Below are positions 29,979-39,956 of a stretch of 64,000 nt of DNA, in pieces; position 1 is the first letter of the stretch, and each line of letters opens with the position of its first letter. The notes under the pieces are model-generated. The model was not told the origin of the DNA, searched no databases, and saw only the letters and a list, made by a program, of their open reading frames with translations. Both the position numbers and the translations under genes were made by a program. Source of the DNA: Nitrospira sp. (GTDB taxonomy: Bacteria > Nitrospirota > Nitrospiria > Nitrospirales > Nitrospiraceae); the NCBI GenBank assembly GCA_015903945.1, contig JABMDL010000010.1, forward strand, positions 1 through 64,000, read 5' to 3'.

Positions 29979-30874
29979 CCTCGCCCCTCCCCGAATCTGC
30001 GCAGAGATACCATGCTGCCGGCCACCCCCAGCACCATTCCCACAGCCACAAACGCCACACAGATGGACAGCGGGAGAAACGACACCAGGTTTTCAATGCC
30101 GCGGAAACGGCCGACCGACCCGATCTGCTGCCGGAACAACTCAAAGCCCAGCTTCAGAATGCCCAGCGACAGCGCGCTGCCGCACACACCCAACACGGCT
30201 CCTTCGATGAAATAGGGGATGCGGATAAAGGCGCGCGTGGCGCCGATGAGGCGAAGGATTTCAATTTCCTCCCGTCTGGCGAACAGCGCAAGCCGAATGG
30301 TGTTTCCGATAATGGTGACAGCGGCCATGGAGAGGATCACCCCCACACTGATCGCGGCCAGCTCGATATATCGAATGAGTCCGGCCAATGCGTCGATCCA
30401 CTCCTGATTGTAATCGACTTTGGCCACGCCGGCCATCGTTTTGACCCGTTCAGCCCACCGATTCACCGCGTCCAGCGACCGATAATTCGGCGCCGGCGTG
30501 ACGACGAACGAGGCAGGCAGCGGGTTTTCTCCCAGCCCTTCGAGCAAATGAGAATCGGACGGAAATTGCGCCCGAAATTCGCCGAGTGCCTGCTCTTTCG
30601 AGATATACAGAAGGCCCCCCACCATTCGATCAGCCTTGAGCGTTCCTTCGAGATCCTGGATCACGTCCTGCGAGAGCCGGTCATCCAAATAGACGATCAC
30701 CTTGATGTCTTCTTGCAGCCAATCCGCCGCATGACGAAGGTTCACATAGGAGAGCAGAAAAATGCCGACGCAGGCCAATGTAAACGCCGTGGTCACAATG
30801 GCCACTACCGTGGTGGTGCGGTTAGTCCGCAAATTTGCCCACGCTTCACGGAAGAGATACACGAGCCATCTCAT
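29975..30874 (-). CDS. ftsX: Cell division protein FtsX
   Basis: Four-TM FtsX topology, next to ftsE; ATG/stop overlaps. Confidence 0.9.
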   Translation of the reverse strand: MRWLVYLFREAWANLRTNRTTTVVAIVTTAFTLACVGIFLLSYVNLRHAADWLQEDIKVIVYLDDRLSQDVIQDLEGTLKADRMVGGLLYISKEQALGEFRAQFPSDSHLLEGLGENPLPASFVVTPAPNYRSLDAVNRWAERVKTMAGVAKVDYNQEWIDALAGLIRYIELAAISVGVILSMAAVTIIGNTIRLALFARREEIEILRLIGATRAFIRIPYFIEGAVLGVCGSALSLGILKLGFELFRQQIGSVGRFRGIENLVSFLPLSICVAFVAVGMVLGVAGSMVSLRRFGEGRG

Positions 30875-31551
30875 ACCCCTACGCTGTCGCCTCCCTGCCG
30901 CTCAGGCATGAGAACCCCCTGCATCAGCGTGATCACACGCCGGTTGACCAGCGACATCACATGCGGGTCATGCGTAGCGACCACGACAGTCGTTCCTCGT
31001 GCATTGATCAATTTGAACAATTCGATAATCTCCGCGGTCCGTTCAGGGTCGAGATTACCGGTTGGCTCATCCGCCAGAAGCACAACCGGCCCGTTCACGA
31101 TCGCCCGCGCAATACAGGCCCGCTGCTGCTCCCCCGTCGAGAGGCTGGCGGGTGACTGGTCTTTTTTATGCTCGACACCGACCGCCCGCAACGCTTCCGT
31201 GACCTTGCGGCGGATATCCGCCGTCGAAGATCGTTGCACGATCAAGGGCAGCGCAACGTTTTCAAACACGGACTTTTTAGGGAGCAGGCGAAAGTCTTGA
31301 AAGACCGTCCCGATCTTGCGCCGAAGGTAGGGCACCTCCGACTGTCTCAACTGGCCGACGTTCTTGCCCTGCACAAAGATCTGCCCTTGATCCGGCCGCT
31401 CCTCGCCGATCAGCATGCGCAACAGCGTGGACTTCCCCGCTCCGCTCGGCCCCATGAGCAACACGAACTCTCCCTTCCCGATTTCCAGCGTGAGGTCGGA
31501 CAGGGCGACACGGCGGTCATAACTCTTCGAAACATGGATCAGCTGGATCAT
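30871..31551 (-). CDS. ftsE: Cell division ATP-binding protein FtsE
   Basis: MIQLIHVSKSYDRRVALSDLTLEI, GPSGAGKSTLLRML, LSTGEQQR. Confidence 0.94.
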   Translation of the reverse strand: MIQLIHVSKSYDRRVALSDLTLEIGKGEFVLLMGPSGAGKSTLLRMLIGEERPDQGQIFVQGKNVGQLRQSEVPYLRRKIGTVFQDFRLLPKKSVFENVALPLIVQRSSTADIRRKVTEALRAVGVEHKKDQSPASLSTGEQQRACIARAIVNGPVVLLADEPTGNLDPERTAEIIELFKLINARGTTVVVATHDPHVMSLVNRRVITLMQGVLMPERQGGDSVGV

Positions 31552-31584
31552 CGTTTCCTTCGGATGACGTTCCCTGCCGACAGT

Positions 31585-31983
31585 CTAGGACATCCCTCGT
31601 TCGTCGGCATCGAACGCATTCTGGAGATGTTCGATGCGGCCTAGCGAAGACGGGTGCCCCTGCACCACCACGACATCGAATCGGCACGATCGATCCGACA
31701 GGTGGCGCTGGGTAAGATATTGAGACGCCAGCCGCACGAGTTTGGCCTGTTTTTTTCGATCCACAGCCAACACCGCGCCACCGAAAGCCTCCGTTGCCCG
31801 GGCCTTCACTTCGACAAAGACCAGCACTCCGCGGTCTTCGGCCACGAGATCCAGCTCGCCCAGGGAGGTCCGGAGATTGCGCGCTAAGATCCGATAGCCT
31901 TTGGCCTGTAAGAATCGCTCCGCCAACAATTCGCTGGCTTGTCCGAACTGATGGCGGGGATCTCTCGAATTAGCCCTGCTCAT
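31585..31983 (-). CDS. YraN/UPF0102 nuclease-fold protein
   Basis: GQASELLAERFLQAKGYRILARNLRTSLGELDLVAEDRGVLVFVEVKAR. Confidence 0.9.
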   Translation of the reverse strand: MSRANSRDPRHQFGQASELLAERFLQAKGYRILARNLRTSLGELDLVAEDRGVLVFVEVKARATEAFGGAVLAVDRKKQAKLVRLASQYLTQRHLSDRSCRFDVVVVQGHPSSLGRIEHLQNAFDADERGMS

Positions 31984-31997
31984 GGAGATCGGTTTGG

Positions 31998-32648
31998 TTA
32001 CCCGGTCGACCCCGCGAGGCTGAGTTCGGCGGTCCGTGCCGAGAGGATCGTGTCCCGCACCGGCGCAAATGTCCGCCGGTGGATGGGGCAGGGCCCGAAA
32101 CGCGCCAGCATCCGTAGATGTTCCGCAGTACCATACCCCTTATGCGAAAGGAAATTATATTGCGGAAATGTCTCGTGGAACGCCACCATCAGACGATCCC
32201 GTGTGACCTTGGCGATGATCGACGCTGCAGCGATTGAGAGAGACAGCGCATCACCTTTGATGATCGGACGCAACGGCACATGGAGTGCCGGGAGCGTAAC
32301 GGCATCGGTCAGGAGATAATCGGGAGCGGGATCCAAATTGGCGATAGCCCGGCACATGGCCAGGCGGGACGCTTCTAAAATGTTGAGGGCATCGATCTCG
32401 CCGGCGTCGGCCGACCCAATCCCCACGCCGACCGCTTTGTCCAGGATCGCGTGATAGAGCCGTTCCCGTTCAGCTGCGGGGAGTTGTTTCGAATCGTCGA
32501 CACCGGTCAACCTGGCGTGGATGGGCAAGATCACGGCCGCCGCGACGACCGGACCGGCCAACGGCCCGCGCCCCGCTTCGTCGATACCGGCAACACGGCG
32601 ATAACCGCGCCGCCGGGCTTCTTGCTCGAACTCATCGGCAGGCCCCAT
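31998..32648 (-). CDS. rnhB: Ribonuclease HII
   Basis: VAGIDEAGRGPLAGPVVAAAV. Confidence 0.95.
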   Translation of the reverse strand: MGPADEFEQEARRRGYRRVAGIDEAGRGPLAGPVVAAAVILPIHARLTGVDDSKQLPAAERERLYHAILDKAVGVGIGSADAGEIDALNILEASRLAMCRAIANLDPAPDYLLTDAVTLPALHVPLRPIIKGDALSLSIAAASIIAKVTRDRLMVAFHETFPQYNFLSHKGYGTAEHLRMLARFGPCPIHRRTFAPVRDTILSARTAELSLAGSTG

Positions 32649-32723
32649 CAGGCTCGCTCCCGATCACGGCTCTGTGTGAGACAAGCGGCCCCTGCACACG
32701 GCGAAACCGGGGCAACCGGGTGT

Positions 32724-33137
32724 CTAGGCCTTCGCGGGCGCTTCCGGAGCGGGTTGAGCGGCGGCCGACTGGGTGGACGACTTACTCTCCCCGACGAACT
32801 CGCGCTCTTCCACTTTGGCGAACCGCCCCTTCTTTCCGCGCAGGTAGTAGAGCTTCGCCCGCCGCACACGTCCTTGCCGAACGACATCAACCTTCGAGAC
32901 AATCGGTGAATGCACCGGGAAAATACGTTCAACACCGACACCATAGGATAGCTTCCGGACGGTGAACGTCTCCGTATTCAGGGATCCCTTGCGGGCGATC
33001 ACCGTTCCTTCATACACCTGGATGCGTTCCTTATCCCCTTCGACGACTTTGACGTGGACTCTGACGACATCCCCGATTTCAAAGCTCGGCGGTGACTTTT
33101 TCGTCAAGGACCGCTGAATGCGCTCTAACTGATTCAT
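32724..33137 (-). CDS. rplS: 50S ribosomal protein L19
   Basis: [35 protein letters not shown]. Confidence 0.96.
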   Translation of the reverse strand: MNQLERIQRSLTKKSPPSFEIGDVVRVHVKVVEGDKERIQVYEGTVIARKGSLNTETFTVRKLSYGVGVERIFPVHSPIVSKVDVVRQGRVRRAKLYYLRGKKGRFAKVEEREFVGESKSSTQSAAAQPAPEAPAKA

Positions 33138-33141
33138 CGAC

Positions 33142-33927
33142 TTATCCCTCCTCCCCGCTACGTACGGGCGCCATCGAAACGCCTTCGTTCATCAATTCAT
33201 TCAACAACCGCTGATCTTCGTTCGTGAGCACTCGATCCCTCAGGAGATCGGGCCGTCTCAGATAGGTGCTGCGCAACGCCTGCTTCCGGCGCCACAGGCG
33301 GATCGCTTCATGATGCCCGGACAAGAGTACTTCCGGAACACCCAGACCACGCACCTCTGCCGGCCTGGTATAGTGCGGATACTCCAAGAGAGAATCCGAA
33401 AACGATTCCTCAACCATGGACTGGGGATCACCCAACACGCCTGGGACCAACCGAGCCGCCGCATCGATCAAGACAAGCGCCGGCAGTTCGCCACCGGTCA
33501 ACACATAGTCGCCGACGGACACCTCTTCCGGTGCGAGGGCCGTTCTGACCCGTTCATCGATCCCCTCGTAATGGCCGCAGAGAATCACCATGCGACGTTC
33601 TTCGCCCGCCAGACGCTGCGCATACTCCTGCGTGAAGGGCCGGCCATGGGGGGACGGAAACAGCAACCGGATTGTCTCACCATAGGCCTGTGCTTCTTCC
33701 TTCAGCGCATCGACCGCGCGCAAAATCGGTTCCGCCTTCATCACCATTCCGGCACCGCCGCCATACGGCACGTCATCCGCCACCTTGTGGCGATCATCGG
33801 TGAAGTCGCGCAGATTGCGCACCGTAACATGAAGTAGCCCCTTTTCCTGGGCGCGCTTGAGCATGCTCTGTCCCAGGACGGGAGCCACCATGTCCGGGAA
33901 CAATGTCAGCACGTCGAACCGCAACAT
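33142..33927 (-). CDS. trmD: tRNA (guanine-N1)-methyltransferase
   Basis: [47 protein letters not shown]. Confidence 0.96.
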   Translation of the reverse strand: MLRFDVLTLFPDMVAPVLGQSMLKRAQEKGLLHVTVRNLRDFTDDRHKVADDVPYGGGAGMVMKAEPILRAVDALKEEAQAYGETIRLLFPSPHGRPFTQEYAQRLAGEERRMVILCGHYEGIDERVRTALAPEEVSVGDYVLTGGELPALVLIDAAARLVPGVLGDPQSMVEESFSDSLLEYPHYTRPAEVRGLGVPEVLLSGHHEAIRLWRRKQALRSTYLRRPDLLRDRVLTNEDQRLLNELMNEGVSMAPVRSGEEG

Positions 33928-33928
33928 C

Positions 33929-34450
33929 TTATTCGTCCATCCCACCCAGTATACGAACGGTCATCCGCCGGCGATCGAGATCGACGCCGGTCACCCATTC
34001 CTTGGCCGCAGGAATCAAGGTTTCCTTGGAGCCCTGCCGAACGACGAAGACGTGGTTACCCGGCAGGTCCCAAATTTCTTCCAGCACACCGAGCGGCTGC
34101 CCTTGGTCCGAGTGTACTTCCAGGCCCACTAAATCACATTTATAGTACTGTCCGATCGGAAGCGCGGGGGCGGGGCCACGAGCAGCCTGCACCAGCCCAC
34201 CGGACCAGACCTTAGCCTCTTCCGGCGTCGCCAGGCCAGCAAACCCCATGATAAATTCCGTTCCCGCGCGCCGCACATGGGTGACGCTCGTCTCCAGCAT
34301 CCGACCGTCCTTCGCCACCAATTGTACGTCCGTCAACGCTTCAAATCGGCCGGGCACGTCACTCAAGGGCCGAACCTTGACCTGCCCTTTGACCCCAAAG
34401 GGCCGCCCGATCTGCCCGACCGTGACCGTCTCAAGCGAGCCGACCATCAT
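33929..34450 (-). CDS. rimM: 16S rRNA processing protein RimM
   Basis: TVGQIGRPFGVKGQVKVRPLSD; C-terminal PRC-barrel. Confidence 0.92.
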   Translation of the reverse strand: MMVGSLETVTVGQIGRPFGVKGQVKVRPLSDVPGRFEALTDVQLVAKDGRMLETSVTHVRRAGTEFIMGFAGLATPEEAKVWSGGLVQAARGPAPALPIGQYYKCDLVGLEVHSDQGQPLGVLEEIWDLPGNHVFVVRQGSKETLIPAAKEWVTGVDLDRRRMTVRILGGMDE

Positions 34451-34459
34451 CCACGCATG

Positions 34460-34753
34460 TTACTTCGCGGCGGCGGCGCCCTTTTGTCCTGCCTTCTCCG
34501 CCTCGAACTGTTTCCACAAGCCCGATCGGCGAAGCAAGGTTCGCACCGTCACCGACGGCTGCGCGCCCTGCCGCAGCCAGGTCAGCACACGCTCTTGCTT
34601 GAGCTCCGGCACGCCGGCTTCTTTCAACGGATCGAACGTCCCAAGAATTTCAAGGAACCGTCCGTCCCGCGCTTTTCGTGAATCGGCCGCCACCAGCCGA
34701 TACATGGGGCGCTTGTGTCTTCCTGTCCGAGCAAGTCTCAAATGAACAGCCAC
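34460..34753 (-). CDS. rpsP: 30S ribosomal protein S16
   Basis: VAVHLRLARTGRHKRPMYRLVAADSRKARDGRFLEILGTFDP; GTG start. Confidence 0.95.
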   Translation of the reverse strand: MAVHLRLARTGRHKRPMYRLVAADSRKARDGRFLEILGTFDPLKEAGVPELKQERVLTWLRQGAQPSVTVRTLLRRSGLWKQFEAEKAGQKGAAAAK

Positions 34754-34867
34754 GAAGTCCTCCTTAGATGAGTGAGCCGACAGCAATCAGCTTTCAGCTT
34801 CTTCCATTACCAACGCTTCTTGCAGCCTATCGCTGAAAGCCATTCGCTGACAGCCGACTGCGTTTCA

Positions 34868-36214
34868 TCACATCGACCGCATGAGTTGGGCCAACTGCCG
34901 CCGCCCGCCTGCGCCGGTCATGGCTTTCGCCAGTTTCTTCGCCGACAAAAACTGCTTGATCAACCGATTGACATCCTGCACGCTGGTGCCGCTGCCGCGC
35001 GCGATCCGTTTTTTCCGGCTGCCGTTGATAATCGTGTGATCCCGCCGTTCGCGGATCGTCATCGAATCGATGATGGCGGCCACCCGGCCCATTTCCTTCT
35101 CCGGTTTGTCCCCTTCGATCGCGCTCTTGAGCTTTTGCCCTCCGGGCAACATACCGAGGATCTGATCCAATGAGCCGAGACGGCCCATTTGTCCCAGCTG
35201 GGCGCGAAAATCCTCCAGCGTGAACGTGTTGCTCGTCAGCCGTTTCTGCGCCGCGTCGTCCTGTTCCCGAGAGAGCGTTTCTTGCGCTTTTTCGATGAGC
35301 GACAGCACGTCGCCCATGCCAAGAATGCGCGACGCCATGCGGTCCGGATGAAACACCTCCAACGCATCCAGTTTTTCCCCCACACCGAGAAACTTGATCG
35401 GTTTGCCGGTGACGGCCCGGATGGACAACACCGCACCGCCGCGCGCGTCGCCTTCCACCTTCGTCAGGATGACGCCGGTCAAACCGACCTTCTGGTCGAA
35501 TTGGCCCGCCATTGTGACGGCATCCTGACCGGTCATCGCATCGGCAACGAGCAGCACCTCTTGCGGCGCCACTGCCTCTTTCACCGCGACCAGCTCCCCC
35601 ATCAAGTCATCGTCGATGTGCAACCGCCCGCCGGTGTCCAAGACCACCACATCGAACCCCTGCGCCTGCCCCTGTTCAACACCGGCCCGACAGATGCGCA
35701 CCACATCCGCCTGGGAAGCCTGCGCCTGATCCGCGCGGTAGACCTCGACCCCAAGGTCACGCCCCAGGGAACTGAGCTGCTCACCGGCCGCAGGGCGGCG
35801 TGGATCCGCCGCCACCATCAGGACACGTTTCCCTTGATTCTTGAACAAGCGGGCCAGCTTCCCGCAGGTAGTCGTTTTGCCGGCTCCCTGCAATCCGACC
35901 ATCATCACCACGGTGGGCGAACGGGAGCTGAGCGCAAGCCCCGCGCGCTCGCGCCCCATCATCTCGCTCAATTCTTCCCAGACAATTTTGACGACGTGAT
36001 GACCGGGCGTCAGGCTCTGCATGACCTCCTGACCGACAGCCTTCAGGCGGACCCGCTCGATGAAATCCTTGACGATCTTGAAATTGACATCGGCTTCAAG
36101 CAGTGCGAATCGCACTTCCTTGAGGGCCTCGGCGATGTTTTGCTCCGTGAGCACACCCTGCCCTCGAAGCCGCTTTAAAATATTCTCGAACTTGTCGCTC
36201 AGTGCATCAAACAT
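34868..36214 (-). CDS. ffh: Signal recognition particle protein Ffh
   Basis: NG GTPase (GLQGAGKTTTCGKLA) and Met-rich M domain. Confidence 0.96.
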   Translation of the reverse strand: MFDALSDKFENILKRLRGQGVLTEQNIAEALKEVRFALLEADVNFKIVKDFIERVRLKAVGQEVMQSLTPGHHVVKIVWEELSEMMGRERAGLALSSRSPTVVMMVGLQGAGKTTTCGKLARLFKNQGKRVLMVAADPRRPAAGEQLSSLGRDLGVEVYRADQAQASQADVVRICRAGVEQGQAQGFDVVVLDTGGRLHIDDDLMGELVAVKEAVAPQEVLLVADAMTGQDAVTMAGQFDQKVGLTGVILTKVEGDARGGAVLSIRAVTGKPIKFLGVGEKLDALEVFHPDRMASRILGMGDVLSLIEKAQETLSREQDDAAQKRLTSNTFTLEDFRAQLGQMGRLGSLDQILGMLPGGQKLKSAIEGDKPEKEMGRVAAIIDSMTIRERRDHTIINGSRKKRIARGSGTSVQDVNRLIKQFLSAKKLAKAMTGAGGRRQLAQLMRSM

Positions 36215-36380
36215 AGGACCACAAAGAAAGAGGCCATCGAAGCCTTACGCCAGATCTCCGATCGCCTCGAAAAATCTAGAAAAAGAGTATCGTGCAGTTT
36301 ATAGAACCACTGCAGCCAAGTCAAGAATGGGGAGGCCTGAGAAGCTGAGAACAGGCCCATGACCGAAAGGGCCGGATTTA

Positions 36381-36409
36381 TTGACTTGCCGTGAGCCTTC
36401 CGATATGGT
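36381..36409 (+). promoter_or_regulatory. Predicted sigma70 promoter: TTGACT-N17-TATGGT
   Basis: -35 36381-36386, -10 36404-36409, upstream of a DUF4321-like gene. Confidence 0.45.
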
Positions 36410-36464
36410 TCCCATCAGTTTCTGCATAGCTCGGCGCGAGGAAGACAAGAGGAGCACGGTTCTT

Positions 36465-36725
36465 GTGCGAAAATCGCCCTGGATTCTGTTCATTTTTCTG
36501 CTCATCGGAGGGCTGCTCGGCGGGATTCTCGGAGAAATTCTCCATGTCATGGCGCCCCAAGGTACAATCCAGAACATCTTCTCGACCCACTTCTCGCTTG
36601 GTATCACCCAACCCCTCACGCTCGACCTGATTCTGGTCAAACTCACGCTGGGCTTCACGATCAAGATCAACATCCTCAGCATCCTGGGCATGTTCGTCGG
36701 CATCTACCTCTACAAACACGTGTAA
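36465..36725 (+). CDS. DUF4321-like two-TM membrane protein
   Basis: VRKSPWILFIFLLIGGLLGGILGEIL ... LGFTIKINILSILGMFVGIYLY; GTG start chosen downstream of the predicted promoter. Confidence 0.65.
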   Translation: MRKSPWILFIFLLIGGLLGGILGEILHVMAPQGTIQNIFSTHFSLGITQPLTLDLILVKLTLGFTIKINILSILGMFVGIYLYKHV

Positions 36726-36729
36726 CAAC

Positions 36730-38727
36730 CTAGGATCTCACCTCCAGGTCCTTCAACTTCAACGCCCGAATCTTGTTCCGCAGTTCCGCGGCCCGTTCGA
36801 ATTCCAGCTTTTTGGCCGCCGCTTTCATCTCCGCCTCCAGCTGTTCGATGCGCTGCTCCGTCGCCCCCGCCGTTCCATACGGCTCGACCGACTCAGCCGC
36901 CAACTCCAATTGAACATAATCCAGATCGGCCACGGCATAGTCCAGCGCTGGAATCCCTTTCTTAACACTGGCGGGCGTGATGTCGTGTGCCCGGTTGTAC
37001 TCTGCCTGAATCCCGCGCCGCCGGTCTGTTTCCTCCATTGCCATCCGCATCGAATCCGTCACGAGATCGCCGTAGAAAATCACCCGTCCGTCAATGTTGC
37101 GCGCCGCCCGTCCCGCCGTCTGAATGAGCGAGCGATAGGAGCGCAGATACCCTTCCTTATCCGCGTCAAGAATGGCCACCAAGCTCACTTCCGGCAGGTC
37201 GAGGCCTTCGCGCAACAGATTGATTCCGACCAGAACGTCGAATGTCCCCAGGCGCAGGTCCCGGATGATCTCCGCCCGCTCCAGCGTCTTGATATCGGAA
37301 TGCAGATACCGCACCTTCACACCGAGATCGTGGTAGTACTCCGTCAGGTCTTCGGCCATGCGTTTCGTCAGCGTCGTGACGAGCACACGCCCTCCCTTGG
37401 CGACTTCGGCGCGCACTTGTCCCAACAGGTGATCCACCTGTCCCTTTGCCGGCACCACCTCGATGTGCGGATCCATCAAGCCGGTCGGCCTGATGATCTG
37501 TTCCACGATCTCGCCCTGGGCATGTTCCAGCTCATAAGGACCCGGCGTCGCTGACACGTACACCACGTGATTCAAGCACCGTTCAAACTCCGCAAATTTC
37601 AGGGGGCGGTTGTCGACGGCGGACGGCAGGCGAAATCCGTAGTCTACGAGGGTGCGCTTCCGGGAATAGTCCCCCTCATACATCCCTCCGACCTGGGGAA
37701 TGGTCGCGTGCGATTCGTCGACGATCAACAGAAAATCTTTTGGAAAATAATCCAACAAAGTGGGCGGCGGCTCACCCGGTGCGCGCCCGCTCAAGTGGCG
37801 CGAATAGTTCTCAATCCCGTGGCAATAGCCCATCGCGCGAATCATTTCGAGGTCGAACTTCGTGCGCTGTTCGAGCCGTTGGGCTTCCACGAGCTGGCCT
37901 GCCCGCTTCAATACCGCAAGTCGCTCATCGAGCTCTTCTTCAATGCCCGTGATGGCCCGTTCGTAGCGGTCCGGCGCGATGAGGTAGTGCGTATTGGGAT
38001 AGATCGCGACCTTGGGCAACTTGCCCAACGATTTCCCCGTCAGCGGGTCGATCTCGTGAATGGCATCCACGGTGTCGCCGAACAGCTCGATCCGTACCGA
38101 CTTGGCCTCCGACGACGCAGGGAAGATTTCGACCACGTCCCCGCGCGCGCGAAACGTCCCGCGATGGAAATCGACGTCGTTGCGTTCATACTGGATTTCC
38201 ACGAGTTTGGCCAAGATCTTCTCCCGCCTGACCTCGGCCCCTTCTTCCAAATAGACGAGCATGTCGTGATAGACCTCCGGCGAGCCGAGCCCGTAGATGC
38301 AGGAGACCGACGAGACGATCAGCACATCGTTGCGCTGAAGCAACGACGTCGTCGCGGCATGCCGCATCTGGTCAATGGCGTCGTTGATCGACGCATCCTT
38401 CGCGATGTAGGTGTCGCTTTGCGGAATGTACGCTTCCGGCTGATAGTAGTCGTAATAACTGACGAAATACTCGACCGCATTCCGTGGAAAAAACTGCTTG
38501 AACTCCTGATAGAGCTGCCCGGCCAAGGTCTTGTTGTGGACGAGCACCAGCGTGGGTTTTTGCACCCGCTCGACAAGATTGGCCATGGTAAATGTCTTGC
38601 CGGATCCGGTGACGCCGAGCAGGGCTTGATGTCTTTTTCCCGCCTCCACGCCGGCCACCAGCCTGGCGATTGCCTCTGGCTGATGCCCGCAGGGTTTGAA
38701 GGGTGCTTCCAACTTAAACGGCGGCAT
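36730..38727 (-). CDS. uvrB: Excinuclease ABC subunit B
   Basis: [52 protein letters not shown]-type motif, C-terminal UVR motif. Confidence 0.97.
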   Translation of the reverse strand: MPPFKLEAPFKPCGHQPEAIARLVAGVEAGKRHQALLGVTGSGKTFTMANLVERVQKPTLVLVHNKTLAGQLYQEFKQFFPRNAVEYFVSYYDYYQPEAYIPQSDTYIAKDASINDAIDQMRHAATTSLLQRNDVLIVSSVSCIYGLGSPEVYHDMLVYLEEGAEVRREKILAKLVEIQYERNDVDFHRGTFRARGDVVEIFPASSEAKSVRIELFGDTVDAIHEIDPLTGKSLGKLPKVAIYPNTHYLIAPDRYERAITGIEEELDERLAVLKRAGQLVEAQRLEQRTKFDLEMIRAMGYCHGIENYSRHLSGRAPGEPPPTLLDYFPKDFLLIVDESHATIPQVGGMYEGDYSRKRTLVDYGFRLPSAVDNRPLKFAEFERCLNHVVYVSATPGPYELEHAQGEIVEQIIRPTGLMDPHIEVVPAKGQVDHLLGQVRAEVAKGGRVLVTTLTKRMAEDLTEYYHDLGVKVRYLHSDIKTLERAEIIRDLRLGTFDVLVGINLLREGLDLPEVSLVAILDADKEGYLRSYRSLIQTAGRAARNIDGRVIFYGDLVTDSMRMAMEETDRRRGIQAEYNRAHDITPASVKKGIPALDYAVADLDYVQLELAAESVEPYGTAGATEQRIEQLEAEMKAAAKKLEFERAAELRNKIRALKLKDLEVRS

Positions 38728-38763
38728 AGGGCGCTCCGGCGATCATCTTACCAAACACTCAAT

Positions 38764-38862
38764 CGCGTATCTCGTGAAGCGTATCGCGTATCGCGCAGAC
38801 AAAGATACACGACATTGAGGCACGCCTTCCGGCTTGCGCTTCACGCTTCACGAGATACGAGC
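38764..38862. repeat. Dispersed imperfect inverted repeat, family A copy 1
   Basis: GCGTATCTCGTGAAGCG (38765-38781) vs CGCTTCACGAGATACGA (38844-38860). Confidence 0.6.
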
Positions 38863-38933
38863 GGCGAAGACCTGATTTCTGATCGGCCATGACGGAAGAG
38901 GTGTTTACACGCATGCGGGTGAAGAGCTCCCAG

Positions 38934-38971
38934 AAAAAAAGGGGGCTGCCGGAACGCCCGGCAACCCCCTT
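38934..38971 (-). terminator. Rho-independent terminator of the RRM gene
   Basis: Minus strand AAGGGGGTTGCCGGGCGTTCCGGCAGCCCCCTTTTTTT: long GC stem plus T tract. Confidence 0.85.
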
Positions 38972-38994
38972 CATTCGAGCGGAGTGTGGTCGGA

Positions 38995-39294
38995 TCAGTT
39001 CCGACCGCCTCCAAATCCTCCACGGCCTCCGCCACCGGAACGGGGTTCCTGAGGGCGTGCTTCGTTGACCGTCAATGTGCGACCGCCGAACTGTGTCCCG
39101 TTCAGCGCCGATATCGCCGCCTGGGCCTCAGAATCGGACGACATTTCCACGAATCCGAAGCCCCGGGACTGCCCGGTGAACTTATCCGTGATGATCCGCG
39201 CCGACGCCACGGCCCCATGCGCGGCGAACAAATCGCTCAGTTGCTGCTCGGTTGTTGAATATGGCAATCCGCCGACATAAATCTTCGCACCCAT
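38995..39294 (-). CDS. RRM-domain RNA-binding protein with Gly-rich tail
   Basis: KIYVGGLPYSTTEQQLSDLF (RNP2), SRGFGFVEM (RNP1), GGGGRGGFGGGRN. Confidence 0.92.
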   Translation of the reverse strand: MGAKIYVGGLPYSTTEQQLSDLFAAHGAVASARIITDKFTGQSRGFGFVEMSSDSEAQAAISALNGTQFGGRTLTVNEARPQEPRSGGGGRGGFGGGRN

Positions 39295-39577
39295 CAGACT
39301 CCTCCTTTGACACAGTGGTGTTGTTTTGGACGCGCGAAAGAAACGAGGAAGGAACGGGCCGAAGACATCATGGGCACAGTGGCGACCGAGCTCTGGCTTC
39401 TGAGAAGGTTCCCGAGCTGGACCAAAACAACATCCGTTCAGGCCTTGTCACTCTCCGCGCTTGCTTGCCAGGCCTCTCGCAACCAAGCGGCTGCATGCTA
39501 CCCCAGACAGACGAAAAAAGGCAAGTTTCAAAGCCCCCTCTTGTCTGAACCCAAGGGATCCCTAACACCCGGTGGAC

Positions 39578-39832
39578 CTACTTCGACTGCCCGGGCTTCT
39601 TGATTTGAAGAATGTCCTGCTGGAACCGATCCCGCTCGGCGAGAATCTGTTTCCGCCGCCGCCAGCGATCCCATGTCCACCACCGCAATTTATCAGGGAA
39701 AGTCACTATCCGTGTCGGCGCGCTGCCGCCGGGCGCTTGCTGAAACGGGTATCCTTCGTGGCTGTCACGTTGCTCAAAGAACCGCTTGTAGAGATAGTCG
39801 TAGAGTCCGTTGCCTGACCCACCGGCTGCCAT
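39578..39832 (-). CDS. Hypothetical protein, 84 aa, Trp/Arg-rich
   Basis: Open frame in the gap divergent from the M28 gene. Confidence 0.4.
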   Translation of the reverse strand: MAAGGSGNGLYDYLYKRFFEQRDSHEGYPFQQAPGGSAPTRIVTFPDKLRWWTWDRWRRRKQILAERDRFQQDILQIKKPGQSK

Positions 39833-39956
39833 GGCTTGCCCTTTCCGTACCGCGTGCCCGCACGCTGTGCATAGTACCCTGTCCGGCTGAGATCGTGCAA
39901 TGGATTGCGCAGCCTATGCTATAGTCGCGCGTCCTCCTCGGAGCCTGCGGGAACAG

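Noticed and set aside
35189-36178. 329-aa plus-strand ORF antisense to ffh
   Set aside because: Overlaps the conserved ffh gene; no domain features
37567-38892. 441-aa plus-strand ORF antisense to uvrB
   Set aside because: Overlaps the conserved uvrB gene; no recognisable motif
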